The notes under the pieces were generated by a model, which did no database searches, had not been told where the DNA came from, and was given only the letters and a program-made list of their open reading frames with translations. A stretch of DNA of 64,000 bases, taken from the NCBI GenBank assembly GCA_900545725.1, contig URAI01000005.1, positions 1 to 64,000 on the forward strand. Reading direction: 5' to 3'. Made by a program: the position numbers and the translations under genes. Positions 1 through 8,361 of the stretch are shown here, in pieces (the stretch's first letter is position 1; each line of letters opens with the position of its first letter). Source of the DNA: an uncultured Eubacterium sp. GTDB taxonomy: Bacteria > Bacillota > Clostridia > Lachnospirales > Lachnospiraceae.

Positions 1-75
1 TTGTTGCGAAGAGGCAAAGAAAAATTTGCGCAGGCAATTTTTCTTCTGCCATCAATGGCTATTTGCTGCTGTTTA
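1..75 (-). repeat. Truncated copy of hairpin leader repeat, R2 type
   Basis: The window opens inside a dispersed repeat. Read on the minus strand it has the GATGGCAGAAGAAAAA arm, a GCCTGCGC loop, the TTTTTCTTTGCCTCTTC arm and the GCAACAA segment. Better-preserved copies lie at 9270-9417, 55066-55155 and 59450-59606. The end that carries the Shine-Dalgarno sequence falls outside the window, so the gene it serves cannot be seen. Confidence 0.75.
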
Positions 76-268
76 AAGTTTAATTCTTATTTATTTGATA
101 TTCATGTCATTTTATATTTGTATCAACACCACATAAAGAAATGGGTGAATGATAGTATGTAGTAATTAATACTACATCATGTATACGAGTATACTACACC
201 ATGTGAATTAATAATGCAAGTCGTATTTGAAAAAAATTTGAATATAAAACTTTCTTCTAAGTCTTCTG

Positions 269-432
269 GTACATCGTTTCATAAATAACTATACCAATCG
301 CGTATGATGTGGAGTCGGGTGTGCAGGTATAAAAATGCAGGAGTAGTGGGCTGCGCGGAGGCTTTTATACCTGTACAACCGGATTCGCAGGGCAAGCAAG
401 TAAAAGGTGTAGTTATTTCGAAAACGATGTAC
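269..432. repeat. 164-bp imperfect palindrome (long hairpin)
   Basis: The outer arms are GTACATCGTTT plus AAATAACTA on the left and TAGTTATTT plus AAACGATGTAC on the right. A second, inner pair (about 324-338 with 371-385) matches TGTGCAGGTATAAAA against its complement with one mismatch. RNA from either strand would fold into a long rod. A 63-codon frame inside it shows no family resemblance, so I read the stretch as non-coding. It could be a MITE-like element or a structured RNA. Confidence 0.7.
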
Positions 433-440
433 TAGTGTAA

Positions 441-629
441 CAGTATATATAAAAATCTGATGATGATACTTATTAAGCATAGGAGTCTGGAGTTATAGAA
501 TAGCAGTATATTAAAAATCTGATGATGATACTTATTAAGCATAGGAGCCTGGAGTTATAGAATAGCAGTATATAAAAAAATCTCATGATAATATTTAGTA
601 AGCATATGGGTCTGGTTTTTAGAATAACA
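441..629. repeat. Three tandem units of about 62-63 bp
   Basis: CAGTATAT starts at 441, 504, 566 and 628, so three consecutive units have periods of 63, 62 and 62 bp. Units 1 and 2 are nearly identical (AATCTGATGATGATACTTA, then AGCATAGGAG, then GGAGTTATAGAATAG). Unit 3 has diverged. It follows directly on the 164-bp palindrome. No open frame or promoter explains it. Confidence 0.85.
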
Positions 630-884
630 GTATATTTGCAAACAAATGTCGAATAGTGTATAATATGTCTTATACATGTAATAGTTTTTAGATAATTTAT
701 TCAACCGTATGGCAGGCGGGGGTAGTCCGGTAATAATATATAAGTAAGCATATATAATTATTTCTAGGAAATTCTATCGTCGTGGTATATTGTTTCCAAT
801 ATATTACACAATATATCTGGTGATGGATTATGCTTTTATAAAAGGCTGTAATACCACCAATATTCATAATAGAATATAATTTCT

Positions 885-1030
885 TATATCTCAGGCTGAT
901 ATGCCCCTTTCTTATATAGGGCCGGAGTAATATTATCTCAGTCGGGGTTTAATCTCAGACAAAGATTACGCTGTGCGAGGGCTGCTGAGCCACTGATATG
1001 AAAAACCGGCAGCAGGATTCGCAAGAGGGT
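885..1030 (+). repeat. Dispersed element of the GCCCCTTTC/ACGCT family, copy 1
   Basis: It contains GCCCCTTTCTTATATAGGG (a short hairpin), AATATTATCTCAGTCGGGG, AATCTCAGACAAAGATTACG and GCGAGGGCTGCTGAG. The first half matches 10355-10455 and the second half matches 42644-42720. It ends about 90 bp before glgP and may lie in its leader. The rest of 1-1119 holds only the repeats listed and AT-rich DNA. Confidence 0.65.
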
Positions 1031-1119
1031 ATGGATTAATATGATATTATTAACTATAAGCAGATATTGGCGGTAAGCAGCAGAATAATTGCTGCATATG
1101 TGGCGGAATGGAGAGTTTT

Positions 1120-3600
1120 ATGGCAAATATTAAGACGTTAGAGAAGAACACATTTGACAAGGAAGCATTTAAAAAGAATATTATCAATAACTGTAAGATA
1201 CTTTATAGGAAAAATCTTGATGAAGCAACACAGCAGCAGAAGTTCCAGTCTGTAGCTTATGCAGTTAAGGATATTATAATTGACAAGTGGATAGCATCAC
1301 AGAAAGCTTATAAAGAGCAGGATGCTAAGATCGTATATTATATGTCTATGGAATTTCTTATGGGTAGAGCTTTAGGCAATAATATGATTAATATTATGGC
1401 ATATGATGAGATTAAGGAAGTACTTGAAGAGCTCGGAATGGACATTAACGTAATAGAAGATCAGGAGCCTGATGCAGCACTTGGTAATGGTGGACTTGGA
1501 CGACTTGCAGCATGCTTTATGGATTCGCTTGCGACACTTGGATATACTGCATGTGGATGTGGTATAAGATATAAATATGGTATGTTTAAGCAGGAGATAA
1601 GGGACGGATATCAGGTGGAAGTTCCTGATAACTGGTTAAAGGATGGTAATCCATTTGAAGTAAAGAGACCTGAATATCAGTACGAGGTTAAGTTTGGCGG
1701 ATATGTACGTTCATATAAGGATGAACAGACAGGAAGAGATATGTTTGTTCAGGAGGGATACCAGTCAGTATATGCTGTGCCATATGACCTTCCGGTGGTA
1801 GGCTATGGTAATAACAATATCAATACATTAAGAATATGGGATGCCGAACCGGTTGATACATTTAATTTAAGCTCGTTTGACAAGGGTGATTATCAGAAGG
1901 CGATAGAAGAAGAGAACCTTGCAAAGAATATTGTAGAAGTATTATATCCTAATGATAACCATTATGCCGGTAAGGAATTAAGATTAAAGCAGCAGTATTT
2001 CTTTGTATCAGCAAGTGTACAAAGAGCTATTGATAAGTATAAGGAGCAGCATGACGATGTAAGAAAGCTATATGAGAAGGCTGTATTCCAGCTTAATGAT
2101 ACACATCCTACCGTTGCCGTTGCAGAGCTTATGAGAATCCTTATGGATGAAGAGGGATTAGAGTGGGATGAAGCATGGGATGTAACAACTAAGTCAGTTG
2201 CATATACTAACCATACAATCATGGCAGAAGCCCTTGAAAAATGGCCTATCGAATTATTCTCAAGACTTCTTCCAAGAATATATCAGATAGTTGAAGAGAT
2301 TAACAGAAGATTTGTTGAAGAGATTAAGGCTAAGTATCCTGGAGACCAGGAAAAGATAAGAAAGATGGCTATTATATATGATGGTCAGGTTAAGATGGCA
2401 CATCTTGCAATATGTGCAGGATTTTCAGTTAATGGCGTTGCTAAGCTTCATACAGAGATTTTAGAGAAGCAGGAGCTTAGAGATTTCTATGAAATGATGC
2501 CTGAAAAGTTTAATAATAAGACTAATGGTATTACACAGAGAAGATTCTTACTTCATGGCAATCCTCTTCTTGCAGACTGGATTACAGATAAGATTGGTGA
2601 GGGCTGGATTACAGACCTTTCACTGTTAAAGAAGCTGGAAGTTTATGTTGATGAACCTAGATACCAGCAGGAATTTATGCAGATTAAGCGTAAGAATAAG
2701 GTAAGGCTTGCTAAGTATATCAAGGAGAATAATGGAATAGATGTTAATCCTGATTCTATATTTGATGTTCAGGTTAAGAGATTACATGAGTATAAGAGAC
2801 AGCTTCTTAACATTTTACATGTAATGTATCTGTATAATCAGATTAAGAAGAATCCTGATATGGTTATTACACCTAGAACATTTATATTTGGTGCGAAGGC
2901 AGCCGCAGGATATAGAATTGCAAAGCAGACTATTAAGCTTATTAATAACGTGGCAGATGTGATTAATAATGATGCATCTATTAATGGTAAGATTAAGGTT
3001 GTATTTATTGAGAATTACAGAGTGTCTAATGGTGAGATTATATTTGCAGCAGCAGATGTCAGTGAACAGATATCAACAGCTTCTAAGGAGGCTTCAGGTA
3101 CAGGCAACATGAAGTTTATGCTTAATGGTGCAATGACACTTGGAACTATGGATGGAGCTAATGTTGAGATAGTTCAGGAGGTTGGAATTGACAATGCTGT
3201 AATATTCGGTCTTAGTTCAGATGAAGTCATAAGATATGAGAATGAGGGCGGATATGATCCTATGGATATATTTAATAATGATCAGGATGTAAGAGAGGTT
3301 CTTATGGAACTTATCAATGGTAAGTATTCACCGGAAGATCCTGAGATGTTCAGGGATATCTATAACTCACTTCTTAATAATCAGGGAGGAAGAAGGGCAG
3401 ATACTTACTTCATTCTTAAGGATTTTAGAAGCTATGCAGAAGCACAGAAGAGAATTGATAAGAAGTATAAGGATTCAACAGCATGGGCTAAGTCAGTTAT
3501 GTTAAATACAGCTAATGCCGGTAAGTTCTCATCTGACAGAACTATACAGGAATATGTAGATGACATCTGGAAGCTTGATAAGGTTGATGTTAAGATGTAA
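1120..3600 (+). CDS. glgP: Glycogen/starch/maltodextrin phosphorylase
   Basis: A cytoplasmic PLP enzyme that releases glucose-1-phosphate from alpha-1,4-glucans. The frame gives about 826 residues, the normal length for this family. Visible signatures are an N-terminal DAALGNGGLGRLAACF glycine-rich segment, a QLNDTHPTVA segment in the middle, and EASGTGNMKF near residue 665, whose Lys binds PLP. I start at 1120 because GGAG at 1110-1113 is then a well-spaced Shine-Dalgarno site. The ATG at 1108 is in frame but overlaps that site. It is monocistronic, with repeat DNA before it and a strong terminator after it. With pgi, pfp and fba elsewhere in the window it feeds glycolysis. Confidence 0.96.
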   Translation: MANIKTLEKNTFDKEAFKKNIINNCKILYRKNLDEATQQQKFQSVAYAVKDIIIDKWIASQKAYKEQDAKIVYYMSMEFLMGRALGNNMINIMAYDEIKEVLEELGMDINVIEDQEPDAALGNGGLGRLAACFMDSLATLGYTACGCGIRYKYGMFKQEIRDGYQVEVPDNWLKDGNPFEVKRPEYQYEVKFGGYVRSYKDEQTGRDMFVQEGYQSVYAVPYDLPVVGYGNNNINTLRIWDAEPVDTFNLSSFDKGDYQKAIEEENLAKNIVEVLYPNDNHYAGKELRLKQQYFFVSASVQRAIDKYKEQHDDVRKLYEKAVFQLNDTHPTVAVAELMRILMDEEGLEWDEAWDVTTKSVAYTNHTIMAEALEKWPIELFSRLLPRIYQIVEEINRRFVEEIKAKYPGDQEKIRKMAIIYDGQVKMAHLAICAGFSVNGVAKLHTEILEKQELRDFYEMMPEKFNNKTNGITQRRFLLHGNPLLADWITDKIGEGWITDLSLLKKLEVYVDEPRYQQEFMQIKRKNKVRLAKYIKENNGIDVNPDSIFDVQVKRLHEYKRQLLNILHVMYLYNQIKKNPDMVITPRTFIFGAKAAAGYRIAKQTIKLINNVADVINNDASINGKIKVVFIENYRVSNGEIIFAAADVSEQISTASKEASGTGNMKFMLNGAMTLGTMDGANVEIVQEVGIDNAVIFGLSSDEVIRYENEGGYDPMDIFNNDQDVREVLMELINGKYSPEDPEMFRDIYNSLLNNQGGRRADTYFILKDFRSYAEAQKRIDKKYKDSTAWAKSVMLNTANAGKFSSDRTIQEYVDDIWKLDKVDVKM

Positions 3601-3662
3601 GTGTTTTAATATAATTATTAATTAAATTAATGCCATAAGTATAGATGGTGGCATATAGTGAG

Positions 3663-3725
3663 CCATGTATCAGTTCTTAGACATATATAAGTTATCATAT
3701 GTCTAAGAATAGATACATGGTTTTT
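3663..3725 (+). terminator. Rho-independent terminator of glgP
   Basis: Arms CCATGTATC...TTCTTAGACATAT and ATATGTCTAAGAAT...GATACATGG form a hairpin of more than 20 bp followed by TTTTT. Confidence 0.9.
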
Positions 3726-3818
3726 AAAAAGTATATTTAACAATAAAATATAAAGATTCATAAGATATAAGAAACATGCATACCATAATATTAACAGGAT
3801 ATATGGCGGAGGGCATGC

Positions 3819-4775
3819 ATGGATAATTATAAAATAGCATTAAGAAAGAATATTTTAATTATAGTTATAGCACTTCTTATATGTATTCTTGTGCCGTCTG
3901 TTATTACATTATCCGTGACCGGAATTATTGAAGCTGATATTTCGGATGAGCTTATAGATGGAAGAAGAATTGATGTTAAGTACAGACATGCCGTAAAGTC
4001 TGTAGATATTAATAAATTCATAGTGATGGTGCTTGCTGACCGCCTTGATATGTCATCACAGATTGAGGTGCTTAAAGCTGAAAGTATAATGGTACGGACA
4101 GATATTTACAGGATAATGGGTAATGATATGAATATAGACAGCTCACAGCTGGGCATGTCTTTTCTTACTGAAAATCAGATGAAAAACAATTGGGGAAGCA
4201 AATATAATGATAATTATAATCTGATATCCGACTGTGTTGCTGCGACCGGAGGAATCATTATGATGTATAATGGAAGCCCTATAGATGCAAGATATACTGA
4301 GGTCAGCTGTGGTACTACTCTTGCAGGCTCACAGGTTCTTGGAGCCGGATATGATTACCTGACGGAAGTGGATTGTCCTGATGACATGCATAGCCCGGAT
4401 TATATAAGTGTTGTGTCGTTTTCATATAAAGAGTTTGTTAAAAAAATGTCAGAAAAATATAAGGATATTGGGATTAATGAGACAGCACCATTTAAAAGCA
4501 TACAGATTGCGGCAAAGTCACAAAGCGGATATGTGACAAAAATTCAGGTAGGCAATGTAGTAATGACCGGAGCAGAATTTGCATATATTCTTGGAATTAA
4601 TTCTGCAAATATGACAATAGAGGATATTAATGGCAGCATTAAGATAACTACAAAGGGGAAGGGCAGCAATATTGGACTTAGCATGTATACAGCAGGGATA
4701 ATGGCAGAAACGGGCAATACATATGAAACTATTTTAAATAAATTTTATTGTGGCGTGACACTTGTATCATCTTAA
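3819..4775 (+). CDS. spoIID: SpoIID/LytB-domain protein, SpoIID-like
   Basis: Predicted membrane-anchored lytic transglycosylase. In spore formers SpoIID cuts denuded glycan strands during engulfment. There is one N-terminal membrane helix (about residues 11-35) and then the SpoIID domain. DINKFIVMVLADRLDMSSQI...EVLKAESIMVRT matches the family segment that carries the catalytic Glu, and GGIIMMYNGSPIDARYTEVS matches the later conserved block. It is 318 residues, with GGAGGG placed before ATG. The next gene is a SpoIIQ-like LytM protein, the order seen in sporulating Clostridia. That supports the call, although sequence alone does not show that this organism sporulates. Confidence 0.85.
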   Translation: MDNYKIALRKNILIIVIALLICILVPSVITLSVTGIIEADISDELIDGRRIDVKYRHAVKSVDINKFIVMVLADRLDMSSQIEVLKAESIMVRTDIYRIMGNDMNIDSSQLGMSFLTENQMKNNWGSKYNDNYNLISDCVAATGGIIMMYNGSPIDARYTEVSCGTTLAGSQVLGAGYDYLTEVDCPDDMHSPDYISVVSFSYKEFVKKMSEKYKDIGINETAPFKSIQIAAKSQSGYVTKIQVGNVVMTGAEFAYILGINSANMTIEDINGSIKITTKGKGSNIGLSMYTAGIMAETGNTYETILNKFYCGVTLVSS

Positions 4776-4978
4776 AATATATTTTTTGAATTTAAAAAAT
4801 TAAAGTGATGGCAGAGCAATCTAAGATTAGAATAATATAAGATAGTCAGAATACGATATTGGCATAATTAAAAAATATAATATCAGAATAGGATTTTGAA
4901 TAAGTTATAACAAAAATGGAAAACATACTAACATCACATATAAAAGTTATATATACCGGACTTGGAATGGAGGTTAGT

Positions 4979-5860
4979 ATGGTAAGTAAGGGTAAGAGAA
5001 GCCGCAGGGAGAAGGTATTTGCAATAATTATGCCACTGGCAATAGTATGTGCATTATCATATGGCATATATTCAGCTGCAGACAGTACTAAAAAAGCACA
5101 AAAAAATAACATTGTTAATCTTAATGATACAGATGATGGAAATGTAGCTATAAAGACAGAGGATGTGACGGATTCAGCCGATAATAATGAGGATGTGGTG
5201 CATGAACAGGCAGCCGATGTTAAGGCAGATGTGTCAAAGAATAATGAGTCCGGCAGTGTTGATACAGAAGATAAGGCTGATGAGGCAGCCGATGTGGCGG
5301 CGGGTAATGAAGCAGTATCCGGAATTAATTATAATTCAGATATAAGTAATGATATTGGACCGCATGATAATACCAGCCTTAATTCTGCTGTATCATCAGA
5401 TAATTCTGTAAATGATAGTCAGGATATAGCGCAAGGATATACATTTAACGAGGCAGACGGGCTTTTATGGCCGGTATCAGGAGATATTATTTTAAAATAC
5501 AGTATGGATAGTACAATATATTTTCCAACGCTTGGTGTATATAAGTGTAATCCGGCAATATCAATAAAGGCAGAAAAGGGTACTAATGTAGGTGTTGCTG
5601 CAAGCGGAGTTGTTAAAAATGTATCAATAAATGAAGAGACAGGTACTACAGTTGATATAGCAATTGGTGATGGTTATGTGACAACTTATGGACTGCTTGA
5701 TAATATCGTTGTAAAAGCCGGTGATAAGGTTACAAAGGGGCAGCTTCTGGGAACAGTTTCACAGCCAACAGCATATTATACAACAGAGGGAGCTAATCTG
5801 TATTTTAAGGTTACTAAGGATGGAGAAAGTGTTGACCCTGTAGAATTATTTGAAGAATAG
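4979..5860 (+). CDS. spoIIQ: SpoIIQ-like LytM-fold protein with degenerate active site
   Basis: It has an N-terminal membrane helix (about residues 13-33), a long acidic low-complexity stalk rich in D, E, N and S, and a C-terminal LytM/M23 fold (about residues 175-293). The family's H-x3-D and HxH zinc ligands are absent. GVYKCNPAISI stands where HxGxD is expected and ANLYFKV where HLHFE is expected, so it is probably not a peptidase. B. subtilis SpoIIQ is also catalytically dead and acts as a structural partner of SpoIIIAH. It lies about 200 bp after the SpoIID-like gene. The start is the ATG at 4979 behind GGAATGGAG. An in-frame ATG at 4967 overlaps that site. Confidence 0.75.
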   Translation: MVSKGKRSRREKVFAIIMPLAIVCALSYGIYSAADSTKKAQKNNIVNLNDTDDGNVAIKTEDVTDSADNNEDVVHEQAADVKADVSKNNESGSVDTEDKADEAADVAAGNEAVSGINYNSDISNDIGPHDNTSLNSAVSSDNSVNDSQDIAQGYTFNEADGLLWPVSGDIILKYSMDSTIYFPTLGVYKCNPAISIKAEKGTNVGVAASGVVKNVSINEETGTTVDIAIGDGYVTTYGLLDNIVVKAGDKVTKGQLLGTVSQPTAYYTTEGANLYFKVTKDGESVDPVELFEE

Positions 5861-5873
5861 GATTCGTAAAAAT

Positions 5874-5940
5874 AAGCATCTGATATTTATTACAGGGGAA
5901 GTATATTTATAGTGGGTAATGTGTTTTTAATCAGATGCTT
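5874..5940 (-). terminator. Hairpin with minus-strand T-run (probable yoaK terminator)
   Basis: Arms AAGCATCTGAT and ATCAGATGCTT lie 45 bp apart. On the minus strand the hairpin is followed by TTATTTTTAC. It lies between convergent genes. Confidence 0.6.
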
Positions 5941-5952
5941 TATATAGATACA

Positions 5953-5988
5953 GGTCTGTGGGTATCCTGAAGATATCCGCAGATTTTT
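5953..5988 (+). terminator. Rho-independent terminator after the spoIIQ-like gene
   Basis: TCTGTGGGTATC-CTGAA-GATATCCGCAGA (one G-T pair), then TTTTTATTT. Confidence 0.8.
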
Positions 5989-6008
5989 ATTTATAATATA
6001 ATAGTAAC

Positions 6009-6104
6009 AGCCGTGTGAAAAATAATGCTGATGCGATTATTTTTTCACAAGTTCATATATGAACCGGCTATTTGTTTCTAAACAGGACAAATAGCCTTCG
6101 ATGG
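6009..6104 (+). repeat. Left half of a modular hairpin leader repeat
   Basis: It carries the GTGTGAAAAATAAT...ATTATTTTTTCACA module, then GTTCATATATGAAC, then the hairpin GGCTATTTGT...ACAAATAGCC. The same modules in the same order occur on the minus strand at 59535-59606, where the R2 right half with its Shine-Dalgarno end is also present. Here the right half is missing and no start codon follows. Confidence 0.7.
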
Positions 6105-6146
6105 AAAATATTTGATATTGTTATTACAATATTGTGCTTTTTAGGT

Positions 6147-6836
6147 TTATATACTTTTTTCTTCTTCAATAAACATTATTGAAAAACCGATAAATAAAAG
6201 TAAAGATGATAACCATATTGTATGCAGGTTAAAATGCACAATCATGGCACTTCCGATGCCTGAGCCTAATGCAAAAAGGAATATTATGCCAAAATAATGC
6301 AACGACTTATATAACATCTGTTTATTGTGATTTTTAAAATAATTACATAAAGCCTCTGTACCACTGCGGATATTGCCAATACACATTGTACTTGCAAATG
6401 CATAATTATCTACTTTTCTAAATGACTGTACCTGCATTGCACAAGAAAATGAAACAAGCGCATTTGCAATAAGATTAAAATTATCGGGAATGAAACCTAC
6501 TATAAATAACAGAACAATCTCAATGACAAGAACAATCTGTCTCCAGTGAAAACGCTGGAGATTCTGGAAAGACTGCCTTATTATTGTTGCAGCGGCAACA
6601 CCCAGTGCAAAGAATATAAGTGGAATAAAATAATGCAGGGCAGTATTCCAGTTATGTTCAAATATATTCTGGCTTAAAAGGACTATATTTCCTGTCTGTG
6701 CATTTGCAAAGACATGTCCTCTTGATACATAGGTATATACATCCTGAAGTCCTCCTGATACCGAAAGCAGTCCGGCAGTCAGGAAAGATTCTGACATCTG
6801 TTTATTTGAATAATAATGAAGATTTGAAAATAACAT
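6147..6836 (-). CDS. YoaK/DUF1275 family membrane protein
   Basis: 229 residues with about six hydrophobic helices. The DUF1275 signatures are LLSVSGGLQDVYTYVSRGHV, NAQTGNIVLL near residue 45, and a later ASTMCIGNIRSGTEAL block. The family is widespread in bacteria and its transported substrate is not established. The start has AGGAG seven bases upstream. It is monocistronic, with a hairpin repeat downstream. Confidence 0.85.
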   Translation of the reverse strand: MLFSNLHYYSNKQMSESFLTAGLLSVSGGLQDVYTYVSRGHVFANAQTGNIVLLSQNIFEHNWNTALHYFIPLIFFALGVAAATIIRQSFQNLQRFHWRQIVLVIEIVLLFIVGFIPDNFNLIANALVSFSCAMQVQSFRKVDNYAFASTMCIGNIRSGTEALCNYFKNHNKQMLYKSLHYFGIIFLFALGSGIGSAMIVHFNLHTIWLSSLLLFIGFSIMFIEEEKSI

Positions 6837-6977
6837 ATAGTTCTCCTGAATAATGATATTGTCATATATTATACTGCACTCATATTAAGATGTTGGGGTA
6901 AAAAGCCTCCAGCTATGATATCTGTGGATTGCCATGTGTTGCGCATTCCTACAATCCTACATAATATTTGCATAATA

Positions 6978-8318
6978 TTATGTACAGTACCTAAACGTCT
7001 TATCCGTAATAATTCGTGCAAATATAAGTCCTAAAGGGAGGGCAAGTATTATAAGCAGTGCCGATGCAAGCCAGGATGCAGCAGTTGTAAGATTCATAAT
7101 TCCGAGATTATAAAAGCCCTTATAAAGGTATAGACCAGGAACCATAATAACTATTGAAGGAACTGTAATTGAGATTCTTGGATATCCTGCGACACCTTTT
7201 AATGTGGAGGCAAGAATACCTGATATAAACGCTCCGACAAATGCAGCAGCAGCCGGAGGAATTGCACATATATCAATAAGCTCAAGACGTGTAGTATTAG
7301 ATATAGCACCTATTATACCAGCGGCAATAGCAAGTTTTACAGGACTGTTAAACATGATTGAGAAACCGAATACACCACAAAAGCTTGAAATAAGACGTAA
7401 TATAATCCACTGCCACAGTTTCATATCCATAGGAAGAAATGCAACAGGTGTAAGTCCTAATAACATTGCAAGAATCCAGGCAGCCATAGTAGCTACGGTT
7501 ACAATAATCATAGAATACATGAACCGTTCCATGCCTGAACGCATATCAAGCTTAGCAAGGTCAATCCCGCTTGTAATAAATGGAAATCCCGGTATTACAA
7601 AAAGCATAGAACATATATATCCGGCTTCGTGCTGTAAATTAATAGAAAATACAAGTTCAAGTACCTTAAGGAGTGATGCGTAAGTAAGACATGCCGCAGA
7701 AACGGAAGCTGTGATACATAAGAATAATGTAAAATGGTGTTTTGAAAGCTTACATCTTATATAATTGCCTATTCCTGCACCAACAAATGCACATAACATC
7801 TCTATAACACCGCCGCCAAGCAGGAATGTGAATGCTCCACATGCAAGTGCAGCAGCAAGGGCAAGCTTTGATGGTGTATACAGACCATGTATTTTCTGTA
7901 TATCATCAAGTGCGGAGTGTATAGCCTCACAGCTATAGAAAAGTTCCTTATCTTTAAATTCTGATACAAATTTTTCAAGACGGTTAAGCTGCGAAGTATT
8001 AACACCTGTATTGGTAAGACAAAGAGACTGGCTGAAGCTGTCATTGCCATCAAAGCATGTATAATTAATAGACATAAGTCCGATGTCGACTGTACAGGTA
8101 ATTTCCATAAGTTCTGACAAATGGTTCATGGAACTTCTGACACGCCATGCTCCTGTACCACAGGAAAGCATCATTATGCCTACACGTCCTATTACAGAAG
8201 CTTTTGCAGACAGACTGTCTTGGGTAATGGGAGTATTTATATCACTGCCGGCATAGTCATGCCAGTGTATATCCATATGATTTTTTTTGATTTGTGTATT
8301 TGTAGCTGCCGTAGTCAT
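6978..8318 (-). CDS. ThrE-like threonine/serine exporter family protein (fused)
   Basis: One polypeptide holds both halves of the ThrE family: a soluble N-terminal region (about residues 25-150) and about ten membrane helices. The first membrane half has IEMLCAFVGAGIGNYIRC and PGFPFITSGIDL. The second has VPSIVIMVPGLYLYKG. In many Firmicutes these halves are separate genes. I start at the ATG at 8318 behind an AATGGAG site, giving 446 residues. A GTG at 8387 would overlap the preceding gene's end. The substrate (Thr, Ser or another small polar compound) is a family inference. Confidence 0.82.
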   Translation of the reverse strand: MTTAATNTQIKKNHMDIHWHDYAGSDINTPITQDSLSAKASVIGRVGIMMLSCGTGAWRVRSSMNHLSELMEITCTVDIGLMSINYTCFDGNDSFSQSLCLTNTGVNTSQLNRLEKFVSEFKDKELFYSCEAIHSALDDIQKIHGLYTPSKLALAAALACGAFTFLLGGGVIEMLCAFVGAGIGNYIRCKLSKHHFTLFLCITASVSAACLTYASLLKVLELVFSINLQHEAGYICSMLFVIPGFPFITSGIDLAKLDMRSGMERFMYSMIIVTVATMAAWILAMLLGLTPVAFLPMDMKLWQWIILRLISSFCGVFGFSIMFNSPVKLAIAAGIIGAISNTTRLELIDICAIPPAAAAFVGAFISGILASTLKGVAGYPRISITVPSIVIMVPGLYLYKGFYNLGIMNLTTAASWLASALLIILALPLGLIFARIITDKTFRYCT

Positions 8319-8361
8319 ATCATAATCAACTCCATTTCCACTGATTATATTTATTATAGAA

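Noticed and set aside
289..480. 63-codon minus-strand frame
   Set aside because: It lies wholly within the 164-bp palindrome and tandem repeat, has no ribosome site and no family resemblance.
7204..7683. 159-codon plus-strand frame
   Set aside because: It is the antisense of the ThrE-like membrane gene, whose protein matches a known family.
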